DNA of 64,000 nucleotides from Actinostola sp. cb2023 (GCA_033675265.1 JAUJYZ010000352.1:167682-231681), one strand, 5' to 3'; positions 30,176-42,200 are shown, counted from the stretch's first letter. Made by a program: numbers and translations. Notes: generated by a model from the letters alone, not told the origin.

Positions 30176-30860
30176 ATATAGAGGAGTATCCCTCGGTTGT
30201 CAGTATATCAGGTCTTTAATAATAATTTTAATAATTTTATTTATATAACGCACATATCCCTAAAGTCCAAAGTGCTTCACAATATAAATCATCACAATAA
30301 AAAGATAATAATAAGTAACGAAAACAAAATAGGAAAAACCTAAGAAAAACTACTCAACTGCTTCACTTAGCTTGCTACAAACTCAGATGCGACAAAAAAA
30401 ATTGTTTCGTTCAGTGGCAAGTGCAGCCTTTTTTATAACAGGAGATCTGGGAGATAACCTTCTTGATATGATGTCACATATTTCGATTGACATGTTTTTT
30501 TGCCAGGATGTGTTGAATTTCTTTTAAAACGAAGATTATTACAAAGTTCGATAAATTTATTACAAAGTGCGACAAGGTATTACAGAGTGCGACAGTTCAA
30601 TCGTGAGCGCTCTACCACAGGAAACTCATCAAAATACGCGTGCATACACATGTCTTTATTTATTATAAGTAGCCTCAAGAAATGCTTGGGCTGCCTGTGA
30701 TCACCGATTCCCTCCAAATCTATCGGAAAAACTATCGCTTCACAAAATGCATGAGAATCGAATGACAAATATTAACGCCGGGAATTTTGTTCTAAATAAT
30801 TGCAAATCGGGAATTGTATATTTAGAGCTTGGCCATAAAACAGTCGAAAGTCCTACTTAC

Positions 30861-31199
30861 TCCTTTGTAGAATACTTGCTTCAGATCATAGTATACGTAT
30901 CCTGATTTAGCTACAAAGTCATCTGCCTTGGACGTCTTGTCCTCGTCCAGCAACTCACATCTCGCAGCTTTCATCTGACACGCCTTACAACGACAGTCAT
31001 TGACACAAGATGAGTAGCACTTCTTTGGATCATCAGTGGTAATGTTCTTGTAGGAGTGTCCCTTGAGATGTTTTCCCTGGACGATGTCTTCGGGCTTTGG
31101 AAAAACTCGTCCAGAATAGCAGGTGCCGACGCACTGGAATTTACTGGTCACGTGTGGCAGGCCGCAGGCAAACAGTATGAGGAGAACTTTTGCTTGCAT
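30861..31199 (-). CDS. PAN-EGF-fibrinogen-like secreted protein, paralogue 1, exon 1
   Basis: A 339-bp first coding exon (113 codons) from ATG at 31199 to donor GTAAGT from 30860, phase 0. Signal peptide MQAKVLLILFACGLPHVTS, then a PAN/Apple-type domain: the helix region KCYSSCVNDCRCKACQM and CELLDEDK have the expected cysteine spacing, and GYVYYDL closes it. PAN domains bind proteins or sugars outside the cell. The longer frame to 31283 starts upstream of the signal peptide and would bury it, so the ATG at 31199 is preferred. A CCTTTAG acceptor at about 31285 suggests that the upstream piece is 5' untranslated exon. Confidence 0.85.
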
Positions 31200-31286
31200 T
31201 ATATGACAGTTCGTTGTTGATTCTGGAAAACTGTGGAACCAACGCAAAGAAGGCTTCTTTACACGACCATTCCGTGTGACCAAACT

Positions 31287-31799
31287 AAAGGAAATGGCAG
31301 AAAATTAGAAGAGTTAATTAGTTATTCAATATTTGACGATTAACGATTTAGTTTGAGTGTTAACTAGCGCCACAAGCGGAAAATGAAACTTTAACACTGT
31401 AAAAAAAACTAAATTTTAATTATTATTATTCTTATTCTTATTATAAATGTTAAAATTGTTGATTGTTATACACCGACGTAGTCTCCACTAGTTTAACCGT
31501 TAGAAATCTGGATCATTTTGGCTTGCCGTAACTTCGCTCGATTCCGTTGGATTTTCAAAAACTTACCATTTTAGAAACGGACGTGTTCTCTGTTATTTTA
31601 TGATGTGTAGAAGAAAAAAGATTTTTGTTTTCAAAATAAAACATTCGGCAAGTGAATATGCAAATTAGCACGAAATTGTAAAATCCATTCGTGAAAAGAA
31701 GATTGATTCGTTAAAGGTAGTTTTAAAAAAAACACCTACATTGGTTTTATTTTCGATCGCTCGATTTTATGGATTTTCACAATTTAAACTTCGCTAATG
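31287..31799. other. 5' region of PAN-EGF paralogue 1
   Basis: No exon certain. The sequence is paralogous to about 56368-56900, so the duplication covers the upstream region. Contains an ATT-rich stretch at about 31418-31445. Confidence 0.5.
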
Positions 31800-32665
31800 T
31801 TTTTGGAAATTCTTCTTTGGAAATTCTTTTTTTGGAAATTCTTTTTTTTTCGGAAATTCTTTTTTTTTGGAAATTCCTTTTTTTTTTAAAGTTCTTGACA
31901 ATTTCTTATTATTGGATTACATTTTTGTTTTAATTGGTTTATACATATATGGGTTCTTAATTGTTTCTCGCGCCGACTGATCCAAAATAAGACTAAAACA
32001 AATTATCCTCAGAATGCAATTTATATCGCGATAACTTCTATATATTAATGAAGTGCTAAGTACAATTAAAACGTCTTAGAAACTCTCTAATCTACTTTGA
32101 TACCAAAGAATTGTGAATAATATTGTCTTAGTGTTTTGCCAAAGAAAAAGTCTTAATAACAACGTTTTAGAGAATTCAAACTGAAGAGAAACACAAGTGT
32201 ACGACGTTTCAAAGTCGCCATGACTTCATTATCAAGTACTTTAATGGTAGTGATTGGCAAATTTATACAAAAAGATTTGAATAAGAAAAAGTCATTCAAA
32301 ATGACGAACGAGTTTTTATTCTTCCAAAAGAATGAATACTTTGGGGAATGACCAACAACAAGAACGCGCCATCATTATTTCAGCTTTAGTGACTGATTCT
32401 ATAGTTGTTTTTTTTGGAAATTCTTTTTTGGAAATTCTATTTTTTGGAAATTCTTTTTTTTTCGGAAATTCTTTTTTTGGAAATTATTTTCTTTTTCATT
32501 AAGTTCTTGACAAATTTGTTTGGAAATTATTTTTATTTTTGGAAATTCTTTTTTTTGGAAATTCTTTTTGTTTGAAAATGCTTTTTTGGAAATTCTTTTT
32601 TTGGAAATTCTTTTTTTTTCGGAAATTCTTTTTTTGGATTTTTTTTTTTTTTTTAAGTTCTTGAC
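31800..32665. repeat. TTTTTTGGAAATTC arrays flanking a duplicated segment
   Basis: Runs of T(5-9)GGAAATTC occur at 31800-31880 and 32405-32660. The intervening segment (about 31905-32400) recurs at about 32665-33095 (CTCGCGCCGACTGATCCAAA, GTGTACGACGTTTCAAAGTC), so an array-plus-segment block has been duplicated. F/L-rich frames over it are artefacts. Confidence 0.75.
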
Positions 32666-33095
32666 AATTTCTTATTATTGGATTATACATTTTTGTTTTA
32701 ATTGGTTTCTACATATATGGGTTCTTTTAAGAACCAATTAAAATTAAAATTAAAATTAAAATTGTTTCTCGCGCCGACTGATCCAAAATAAGACTAAAAC
32801 AAATTATCCTCAGAAAGAAATAACTTGGCATAACTTCTAAATATTAATGAAGGGCTAAGTACAAAGAAAAAGTCTTAATAACAAGGATTTAGCGAATTCA
32901 AACTGAACAGTGACACAAGTGTACGACGTTTCAAAGTCGCCATGACTTCATTATCAAGTACTTTAATGTAGATTTGAATAAGAAAAAGTCATTCAAAATG
33001 ACGAACGACTTTTTGTTCTTCCAAAATAATTAATACTTTGGGGAATGACCAACAACAAGAACGCGCCATCATTATTTCAGCTTTAGTGACTGATT
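32666..33095. repeat. second copy of the segment at 31905-32400
   Basis: Shares long identical blocks with 31905-32400; a third, more diverged copy lies at about 62790-63040. No coding frame recognised. Confidence 0.65.
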
Positions 33096-33655
33096 CTATA
33101 GTTGCTGCGAGCCATCAGGCGAGCAGCATCATAAACTCTACATCAGATCGAGTCTGTTTCTCTGTCTTTTCCTATAAACGGCCGGAGTTTTCCATTGGTC
33201 GTATCAGTATCACGTGGTCGTGAGTTTCACGTGATAATCACAGAACGTTCAAAAGATTGTTGTGCTACTGCAGAGAAACCACTTCATCAAAATGCAAACC
33301 TCTATAAAAATTATTCATAAACGCAAGGTTCAAATCACAAAATACTGAACCCACCAACTATTCAGTTTATATTGTATATATTTTTAAAACAATCTCATAG
33401 GGGTTAATTAGTTGCACTTTAACAGCCTTTTCTTCAAAATGAGCCTACCTTCGGTCTATTTTTTTAATAATAATTTATTTGGTGAATTTTATTGTTTATG
33501 ATAATAATCGATCGTGCGTACCGAAATGATTTTAGTAACACATTGATATTCTACACCGTAGAAAAATGAGAAATGTTTTTGCCTCTACTGCATTATGTTA
33601 AATTTAAAGATGACAAGAACTGATGTTGGATCGAGTTGTTGTAGTGTGGCCTGGT
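33096..33655. other. no gene recognised
   Basis: AT-rich, no supported exon or repeat. Confidence 0.4.
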
Positions 33656-33895
33656 AAGTTTTCAAATAAAATTTCCAAAAAAAAAAGATTTTCCAAAAAA
33701 AAGAATTCCAAAAAAAAAAGGATTTCCAAATAAAGAATTTCAAAAAAAAGAATTTCAAAAAAATAGAATTTCAAAAAGAAAGAATTTCCAAAAAAAGAAT
33801 TTCCAAAAAAAGAATTTCCAAAAAAAGAATTTCCAAAAATAAAGAATTTCAAAATAATTGAATTTCCGAATAAAAGAATTTCCAAAAAATGCCGC
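33656..33895. repeat. reverse-oriented GAATTTCCAAAAAA array
   Basis: About 16 irregular units of GAATTTC(C)A(5-8), the reverse complement of the arrays at 31800-32660. Confidence 0.8.
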
Positions 33896-34056
33896 CGTAA
33901 CTCTCTCAATTTCAAGCATAATGGCCTAGACAGAGGTAAAGGACAATACAAGGAACAAGTACGAGGCGTATGAAGGCAAAATGTATTTTTATATTTTAGT
34001 AAAGTACACCAGGACGAAAAAGCCCATACCGTTTACTGTATACTGAGCATGGGCTA

Positions 34057-34236
34057 CCTGTGGAAATTCATTGGAAATTCATTGGAAATTCATTGGAAAT
34101 TCATTGGAAATTCATTGGAAATTCATTGGAAATTCATTGGAAATTCATTGGAAATTCATTGGAAATTCATTGGAAATTCATTGGAAATTCATTGGAAATT
34201 CATTGGAAATTCATTGGAAATTCATTGGAAATTTAG
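34057..34236. repeat. 11-bp satellite ATTGGAAATTC, about 16 copies
   Basis: Nearly perfect 11-bp units. Three units equal 11 codons, so the frame GNSLEIHWKFI repeats, which is not a gene. The GGAAATTC core is shared with the neighbouring T-rich arrays. Confidence 0.9.
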
Positions 34237-34654
34237 TGGAAATTCTTTGAAGTACTTTGAGCACTTTTTAAAGTGCAATTAAAATTGCTCGCTCGGGATT
34301 CATGTGACCGGAATAGACTGGACACTAACACTAAGACTCGGCGTCTGTCATAGGCATCCCGCCGAGTAACAAGTCAACATGAACACAAAATAGGTATACT
34401 ATTCTCACTGCATACATAATTAGCACTGCACGGCCGGGAAATAAGTAAAGTAAATAAAATTCCAACGTGTTTTAGTCCGTGCTTCGCTGTAGTGATGCTT
34501 TGCGGTCCCTTGCCATTTTTCGGGTGTTTGGCTTGAAACTGGGCCATATCATTTCACCGACGTTTGAATCTTCTGTTAGGAGATTTTCGCCCCGCCCATT
34601 GTAGATTTTAATATTCAATACGTTGGTCTCCTAATATAGATATCAATATGTCAC
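34237..34654. other. no gene recognised
   Basis: Mixed sequence without a supported exon or repeat. Confidence 0.4.
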
Positions 34655-34885
34655 AAAGCCAGTTAGTCTGTCTGTCACATATTCAGTCAGTCAGTCAATC
34701 AGTCTGTCTGTCACATAATCAGTCAGTCAATCAATCAATCTGCCAGTCACACAATCAGTCAGTCAATCAATCAATCTGCCAGTCACATAATCAGTCAGTC
34801 AGTCAATCAGTCTGTCTGTCACATAATCAGTCAATCAGTCAATCAGTCTGTCTGTCACATAATCAGTCAGTCAGTCAATATTTCC
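34655..34885. repeat. imperfect CAGT/CAAT-rich tandem repeat
   Basis: Irregular units combining CAGTCAGTCAATCAAT and CTGTCTGTCACATAAT, probably an older part of the adjacent tetranucleotide array. Confidence 0.75.
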
Positions 34886-34936
34886 CACTCATACGAAAAC
34901 GATTCTATGTTGCTTATGGTACGTTATGCTGTCTAA

Positions 34937-35487
<551 letters not shown>

Positions 35488-35671
35488 GCTCTAATCGTCA
35501 ACACATTTATTATGGTATTCGTTTTATGGTAGGGGCTCTTCTGTCAGTGTTCCAATGTTCTTGTAATGTTCCCATCCAAGGTCATATTTTTAGATATTAT
35601 GCTGAGATCGGTCAAAGTGTAAACATTTTATTGAAGTGTAAAGTTTGCATAAATTTCATTACTCAAAATCA

Positions 35672-35756
35672 GGCTTAGAACGGGAATCGAAGCCACGACC
35701 TTTGCGATGCCGGTGCAATTCCGGTGCAATGTTCTCCCAACTAAGCTGTCTAAGCC
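35672..35756 (-). mobile_element. tRNA-like SINE head
   Basis: On the minus strand it starts GGCTTAGACAGCTTAGTTGG (A-box region), continues with GGTCGTGGCTTCGATTCCCG (B box) and ends CTAAGCC, which pairs with the start like an acceptor stem. The middle has a duplicated GCACCGG, so it is not a functional tRNA. Confidence 0.6.
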
Positions 35757-35793
35757 ACTGAGGTTACATGTAGGTCGTGGGTACTGGTTCGTA

Positions 35794-35822
35794 TTAATAA
35801 TAATAATAATAATAATAATAAC

Positions 35823-35881
<59 letters not shown>
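35794..35881. repeat. (AAT)n microsatellite
   Basis: About 29 units with one AAC. Confidence 0.9.
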
Positions 35882-35882
<1 letters not shown>

Positions 35883-36132
35883 TTATTTGAAGTCGATAAC
35901 GTACGGAGTGGTTACCCAATCTCCCGAGCCAGAGGCTCATGTTAAAAACGCTCGACTATAACAATAAATAAATTGCGGCCATAGGCTCGGCCCAAGCCAT
36001 GCATACATGTACGTATAAATAGGTAAATGTCCGTACGTATAAAAGACTTTTGTATAAACCAGTTGTGTAATAATCTACAGTCATTAAATTCTTCATTCAC
36101 ATATTTTTTACTGGTGATAATTGCTTTTAAAA
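35882..36132. other. no gene recognised
   Basis: AT-rich sequence; its right end leads into the 70-bp tandem repeat. Confidence 0.4.
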
Positions 36133-36428
36133 TTAAAGCCAGTTCTTTAATCTCTTTTCCAGGAATACTAGGTGTATGTTTAACAGGATACATTCTAAGT
36201 GCTTTTAAAAAGCCAGTTCTTTAATCTCTTTTCCAGGAATACTAGGTGTATATTTAACAGGATACATTCTAAGTGCTTAAAGCCAGTTCTTTAATCTCTT
36301 TTCCAGGAATACTAGGTGTATATTTAACAGGATACATTCTAAGTGCTTTAAGCCAGTTCTTTATTCTCTTTTCCAGGAATAATAGGTGTATATTTAACAG
36401 GATACATTCTAAGTGCTTAAAGCCATTA
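36133..36428. repeat. tandem repeat, about 70-76 bp x 4
   Basis: Units contain AGCCAGTTCTTTAATCTC, TTCCAGGAATACTAGGTGTA and AACAGGATACATTCTAAGTG. A related single unit is at about 26368-26440. Confidence 0.8.
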
Positions 36429-36984
36429 TATGCGCATTTTGATACTGTGTTAGTGTCACCATAGTAACCAATCAGTTTATTGGACTTTCAAGCTTTCAAA
36501 TACCAAGGTCAGTCCATGTCCTGTCTGGTCACCCTATTTCTGTTCTCCTATAACCACCACTGTGTAGTAGACTGTGGTGTTGCAGTGCATTTTGATACTG
36601 TGTTAGTGTCACCATAGTAACCAATCAGTTTATTGGATATTCAAGCTTTCAAATACCAAGGTCAGTTCATGTCCTGTTTGGTCACCCTATTTCTGTTCTC
36701 CTAACCACCACTGTGTAGTAGACTGTGGTGTTGCAGTGCATTTTGATACTGTGTTAGTGTCATCATAGTAACCAATCAGTTTATTGGATATTCAAGCTTT
36801 CAAATACCAAGGTTAGTTCATGTCCTGTCTGGTCACCCTATTTCTGTTGTCCTAACCACCACTGTGTAATAGACTGTGGTGTCGCAGTGCATTTTGATAC
36901 TGTGTTAGTGTCACCATAGTAACCAATCATTTGGATATTCAAGCTTTCAAATACCAAGGTCAGTTCATGTCCTGTCTGGTCACC
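36429..36984. repeat. tandem copies of the 3' end of the PAN-EGF gene, about 150 bp x 3.7
   Basis: CTATTTCTGTTCTCCT and the flanking sequence recur at 36534, 36687 and 36838 before the real gene end at 36985 (periods 153, 151, 147). The same unit has only about 1.7 extra copies behind paralogue 1. Confidence 0.8.
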
Positions 36985-37830
36985 CTATTTCTGTTCTCCT
37001 AACCACCACTGTGTAGTAGACTGTGGTGTCGCAGTACATTTTGACTTTTTGTTGGAGGTGGCATAGAAACCAAACAAATCCTCATGCGGAACTGAGTTTC
37101 GTACCCCAAATCCACAGACTTTTGGTAAATGACTGATGTGCAGATGATAAAAATCCATTTCGTGCCACACCGGTACAGTTATATTGTAGTAATTGTACCC
37201 TCGTACATTCATGTGAGCCATTTTGAAGCAGCCTCTTGTTACATCTCCATGGTTGATGATGTCGTAGTCTCTCAGGTAACCAAGGAGATAGTCAGGAGTA
37301 AGCGAACCAATTCTCTTTGGAAAGTCACATGTTGCTCTGAACATGGTGGCCTTGTCACGGATGTACTTCGTCGTGGCATATCCCATACGATATTTCTCCC
37401 AATTTGGATCTTGATGGTTTTTACTTGCATTTTGATGAAAGGCTTTGATTTTAAACCAACCATTGTTATTCTCAGCCAGACTAAATGACTCTATAAGAGT
37501 CCAGGCCTGGTTTGGACTCTTGAAATCACAGTAGATGTTTTTATATCGGTTTTTACGTTTAATAACTGTGTAGTTGCCGTCTGTATCTCGTTTTATTGTG
37601 TAGTTGCCGTTTGGTGGTGTAGTTCCAAAAGGAGCTCCTTTCAAGACATCTAGACAGGATTCATACACCCCTTGTTCGGCACAGATTTTCCCACTGAAAG
37701 GATGTGGGCATTTGCAGGTGAACTTCTTTTTCGGGGTGTGGCAGTGCTCTACGCATGTCCCTCCGTTCATACAAGGCTGAGAACGACAGCAGCCATAATA
37801 ACACACACCTGGCTGAACCATGTGGGATTT
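36985..37830 (-). CDS. PAN-EGF-fibrinogen-like secreted protein, paralogue 2, exon 2
   Basis: An 846-bp terminal exon, acceptor AG at 37832-37831, phase 0, stop at 36985-36987. Same domains as paralogue 1: EGF (GGTCVEHC, CKCPHPFSGKIC), then the fibrinogen-related start (SCLDVLKGAPFG, NIYCDF, AWTLIE) and the ending QWWLGEQK. Differences cluster in the C-terminal third (for example KYRMGYATTKYI against KYRMAAAMVRYI). No stop or frame break is seen, so the exon looks intact. Its partner exon is 18.1 kb away across a satellite-filled intron; whether this gene can still be spliced is open. With exon 1 the product would have 394 residues. Confidence 0.85.
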   Translation of the reverse strand, partial: KSHMVQPGVCYYGCCRSQPCMNGGTCVEHCHTPKKKFTCKCPHPFSGKICAEQGVYESCLDVLKGAPFGTTPPNGNYTIKRDTDGNYTVIKRKNRYKNIYCDFKSPNQAWTLIESFSLAENNNGWFKIKAFHQNASKNHQDPNWEKYRMGYATTKYIRDKATMFRATCDFPKRIGSLTPDYLLGYLRDYDIINHGDVTRGCFKMAHMNVRGYNYYNITVPVWHEMDFYHLHISHLPKVCGFGVRNSVPHEDLFGFYATSNKKSKCTATPQSTTQWWLGEQK

Positions 37831-38033
37831 CTACATTTGAAAAATTCAGGATCAAACAAAAAATAGATTGACTGAAAATTGACTGAATGACGTAAGGACT
37901 AGAATTATATTGTAATTTTATTGTTAAATGAAATAGAATAGATTAACAATAGAATGGCTAAAACTGCACCTGTCTCGCGGTCTTACGGGACGCGCACAGG
38001 AAGCCCAACAGTATCGTGTTTGTATAATAACCA

Positions 38034-38160
38034 TCGCACTTTGTAATACCTGTCGCACTTTGTAATAATTTTCGTTTTAAAAGAAATTCAACACATCCTA
38101 CCAAAAAGAAACATGTCAATCGAAATATGTGATATCATCAAGAAGGTTATCTCCCAAAAT
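38034..38160. mobile_element. left inverted repeat of the F-box-carrying element, copy 2
   Basis: Matches 29488-29632 apart from a deletion of one CGCACTTTGTAATA unit. Its partner is 55560-55711, 17 kb away beyond the satellite. Confidence 0.6.
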
Positions 38161-38412
38161 TCCTCTTATGAACATGAAGGAGCACGTGCGGTTACAGAAC
38201 AGCAGCCAGGAAGAAGCATGTCCATCAAATTTGTTCCTGATGATGATATAACAGAGTTAGACATCGACAACAGTAATGCCGTTTCCATGGAAATGTTCCG
38301 AACGAAATCCTCGAGAGGATTTAGGACATGGTTCTATGTTCGTCAGGTTTCTCTTGGCCCAATCACATTCGTCACGTGTTTAATAGGCTATACAATGTCA
38401 ACATCCTCATGA
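38113..38412 (+). pseudogene. F-box-like reading frame, 5' part, copy 2 (interrupted by satellite)
   Basis: Same start as copy 1 (MSIEICDIIKKVIS, then PDDDITELD). A one-base deletion at ATGTTCCG shifts the frame just before the FPNEILERI motif. The overlapping frame continues NHIRHVFNRLYNVNI and then directly becomes the satellite peptide LMINILMI. The rest of the frame resumes after the array at 55053-55280. Broken and split, so a pseudogene. Confidence 0.5.
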
Positions 38413-38430
38413 TCAACATCCTCATGATCA

Positions 38431-38808
38431 AGGCTTTGATTTTAAACCAACCATTGTTATTCTCAGCCAGACTAAATGACTCTATAAGAGTCCAGGCCTG
38501 GTTTGGACTCTTGAAATCACAGTAGATGTTTTTATATCGGTTTTTTACGTTTAATAACTGTGTAGTTGCCGTCTGTATCTCGTTTTATTGTGTAGTTGCC
38601 GTTTGGTGGTGTAGTTCCAAAAGGAGCTCCTTTCAAGACATCTAGACAGGATTCATACACCCCTTGTTCGGCACAGATTTTCCCACTGAAAGGATGTGGG
38701 CATTTGCAGGTGAACTTCTTTTCGGGGTGTGGCAGTGCTCTACGCATGTCCCTCCGTTCATACAAGGCTGAGAACGACAGCAGCCATAATAACACACACC
38801 TGGCTGAA
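38431..38808 (-). pseudogene. partial copy of PAN-EGF exon 2
   Basis: Matches 37440-37817 at a constant offset of 991 bp, covering the EGF and first fibrinogen-related part of exon 2. It has a one-T insertion (about 38547) and a one-T deletion (about 38720), so the frame is broken. It starts abruptly after two satellite-like units (38400-38430). It is the first part of a 991-bp tandem copy whose remainder is the mixed zone at 38809-39255. Confidence 0.8.
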
Positions 38809-39255
38809 CATACTCATTTCATACATTTGATGAAATACTCACTCATGATCAAACAAAAAATAGATGATGACTGAAAATTGACTGAATGACGTAAGGACTA
38901 GAATTATATTGTAATTTTATTGATTAAAATGAAAGAATAGATGATTAACAATAGAATGGCTAAAACTGCACCTGTCTGATCAACATACGGGATTAACGCA
39001 CAGGATGCCCAACAGTATCGTGTTTGTATAATAATGATCGCACTCATGAATACCTGTCGCACTTTGTAATAATTTTCATTTTAAATGAAATTCAACACAT
39101 CACCAAAAAGAAACATGTCTCATGATGTGATATCATGAGAAACATATCTCCCAAATGATATGAACATGATGAGCACGTGCATTCCAGAACATACTCAGGA
39201 TTCAAATACTCATCCATCAAATTTGTTCCTCATGATGAACATACTCATGACATCG
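38809..39255. other. mixed zone: intron copy progressively replaced by satellite motif
   Basis: It aligns with 37818-38280 but carries insertions and substitutions that create CATGAT, GATCAAC, GATTAAC and CATACTCATGA. Examples: GTCTCGCGGTCTTACGGG has become GTCTGATCAACATACGGG, and GGGACGCGC has become GGGATTAACGC. The density of motif increases to the right until the pure array starts. Confidence 0.8.
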
Positions 39256-42200
39256 ACAACATATGCCAACATTCATGATAACATACTCATGATTAACATA
39301 CTCATGATTAACATTCTCATCAACTTACTCATGATTAACATACTCATGATTAACATACTCATGATCAACATACTCATGATCAACATACTCATGATCAACA
39401 TACTCATGATCAACATACTCATGATTAACATACTCATGATTAACACATACTCATGATCATGATTAACATACTCATGATTAACATACTCATGATTAACATA
39501 CTCATGATTAACACTCATACTCATGATCAACATACTCATGATCAACATACTCATGATCAACATACTCATGATCAACATACTCATGATCAACATACTCATG
39601 ATCAACATACTCATGATCAACATACTCATGATTAACATACTCATGATTAACATACTCATGATCAACATACTCATGATTAACATACTCACATCAACTCATG
39701 ATCAACATACTCATGATTACTCAACATACTCATGATCAACATACTCATGATCAACAACATACTCATGATTAACATACTCATGATCAACATACTCATGATT
39801 AACATACTCATGATCAACATACTCATGATCAACATACTCATGATTAACATACTCATGATCAACATACTCATCATGATAACATACTCATGATAACATACTC
39901 ATGATCAACATACTCATGATTAACATACTCATGATAACAACATACTCATGATCAACATACTCATGATGATAACATACTCATGATCAACATACTCATGATC
40001 AACATACTCATGATTAACATACTCATGATTAACATACTCATGATTAACAACATACTCATGATCAACATACTCATGATTAACATACTCATGATTAACATAC
40101 TCATGATCATGATCAACATACTCATGATCAACATACTCATGATCAACATACTCATGATTAACATACTCATGATTAACATACTCATGATCAACATACTCAT
40201 CATCAACATACTCATGATTCAACATACTCATGATTAACATACTCATGATTAACATACATACTCATGATCAACATACTCATGATCAACTCATGATTAACAT
40301 ACTCATGATCAACATACTCATGATCAACATAACATACTCATGATTAACATACTCATGATTAACAACATACTCATGATTAACATACTCATGATCAACATAC
40401 TCATGATAAACATACTCATGATCAACATACTCATGATCAACATACTCATGATCAACATACTCATGATCAACATACTCATGATCAACATACTCATGATCAA
40501 CATACTCATGATCATGAAACATGACTCATACTCATGATCAACATACTCATGATCAACATACTCATGATTAACATACTCAACATACTCATGATCAACATAC
40601 TCATGATCAACATACTCATGATCAACATACTCATGATCAACATACTCATGATCAACATACTCATGATTCAACATACTCATGATCAACATACTCATGATCA
40701 ACATACTCATGATTAACATACTCATGATCAACATACTCATGATTAACATACTCATGATCAACATACTCATGATTAACATACTCATGATCAACATACTCAT
40801 CATGATAACATACTCATGATCAACATACTCATGATTAACATACTCATGATCAACATACTCATGATCAACATACTCATGATTAACAACATACTCATGATCA
40901 ACATACTCATGATCATGATTAACATACTCATGATCAACATACTCATGATTAACATACTCATGATAACAACATACTCATGATTAAACATACTCATGATCAA
41001 CATACTCATGATTAACATACTCATGATCAACATACTCATGATTAACATACTCATGATTAACATACTCATGATCAACATACTCATGATCAACATACTCATG
41101 ATCAACATACTCATGATTAACATACTCATGATCAACATACTCATGATTAACATACTCATGATCAACATACTCATGATTAACATACTCATGATCAACAATA
41201 CTCATGATTAACATACTCATGATCAACATACTCATGATCAACATACTCATGATCAACATACTCATGATCAACATACTCATGATCAACATACTCATGATCA
41301 ACATACTCATGATTAACAACATGATACTCATGATCAACATACTCATGATTAACATACTCATGATCAACATACTCATGATCAACATACTCATGATTAACAT
41401 ACTCATGATTAACATACTCATGATCAACATACTCATGATCAACAACTCATACTCATGATCAACATACTCATGATAACATACTCATGATCAACATACTCAT
41501 GATCAACATACTCATGATCAACATACTCATGATCAACATACTCATGATCAACATACTCATGATCAACATACATACTCATGATCAAATACTCATGATTAAC
41601 ATACTCATGATCAACATACTCATGATCAACATACTCATGATCAATACTCATGATAACATACTCATGATCAACATACTCATGATCAACATACTCATGATCA
41701 ACATACTCATGATGATAACATACTCATGATCAACATACTCATGATTAACATACTCATGATTAACATACTCATGATCAACAACATACTCATGATCAACATA
41801 CTCATGATCAACATACTCATGATTAACATACTCATGATCAACATACTCATGATCATGATCAACATACTCATGATCAACATACTCATGATTAACATACTCA
41901 TGATCAACATACTCATGATCAACATACTCATGATTAACATACTCATGATCAACATACTCATGATTAACATACTCATGATTCAACATACTCATGATCAACA
42001 TACTCATCATGACATACTCATGATCAACATACTCATGATCAACATACTCATGATTAACATACTCATGATTAACATACTCATGATTAACATGATACATACT
42101 CATGATCAACATACTCATGATTCAACATACTCATGATCAACATACTCATGATTAACAACATACTCATGATCAACATACTCATGATAAACATACTCATGAT

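Larger units (their letters stand above)
29488..30594. mobile_element. element with about 145-bp inverted repeats carrying an F-box-like frame
   Basis: Left repeat 29488-29632 and right repeat 30448-30594 are reverse complements, including CGCACTTTGTAATA repeats, GTTTTAAAAGAAATTCAACA and GAAGGTTATCTCCCA. The first about 14 codons of the F-box-like frame lie inside the left repeat. A SINE-like piece (TTTATTTATATAACGCACAT, GTGCTTCACAATATAAAT) is inserted at about 30215-30300. The second copy of the element (38034-38160 to 55560-55711) is in the same intron of paralogue 2. Confidence 0.6.
29289..30860 (-). other. intron of PAN-EGF paralogue 1 (1.57 kb)
   Basis: Donor GTAAGT from 30860 and acceptor AG at 29290-29289, phase 0. 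It contains an inverted-repeat element (29488-30594) with an F-box-like frame on the opposite strand. It is the short, satellite-free version of the 18.1-kb intron of paralogue 2. Confidence 0.8.
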
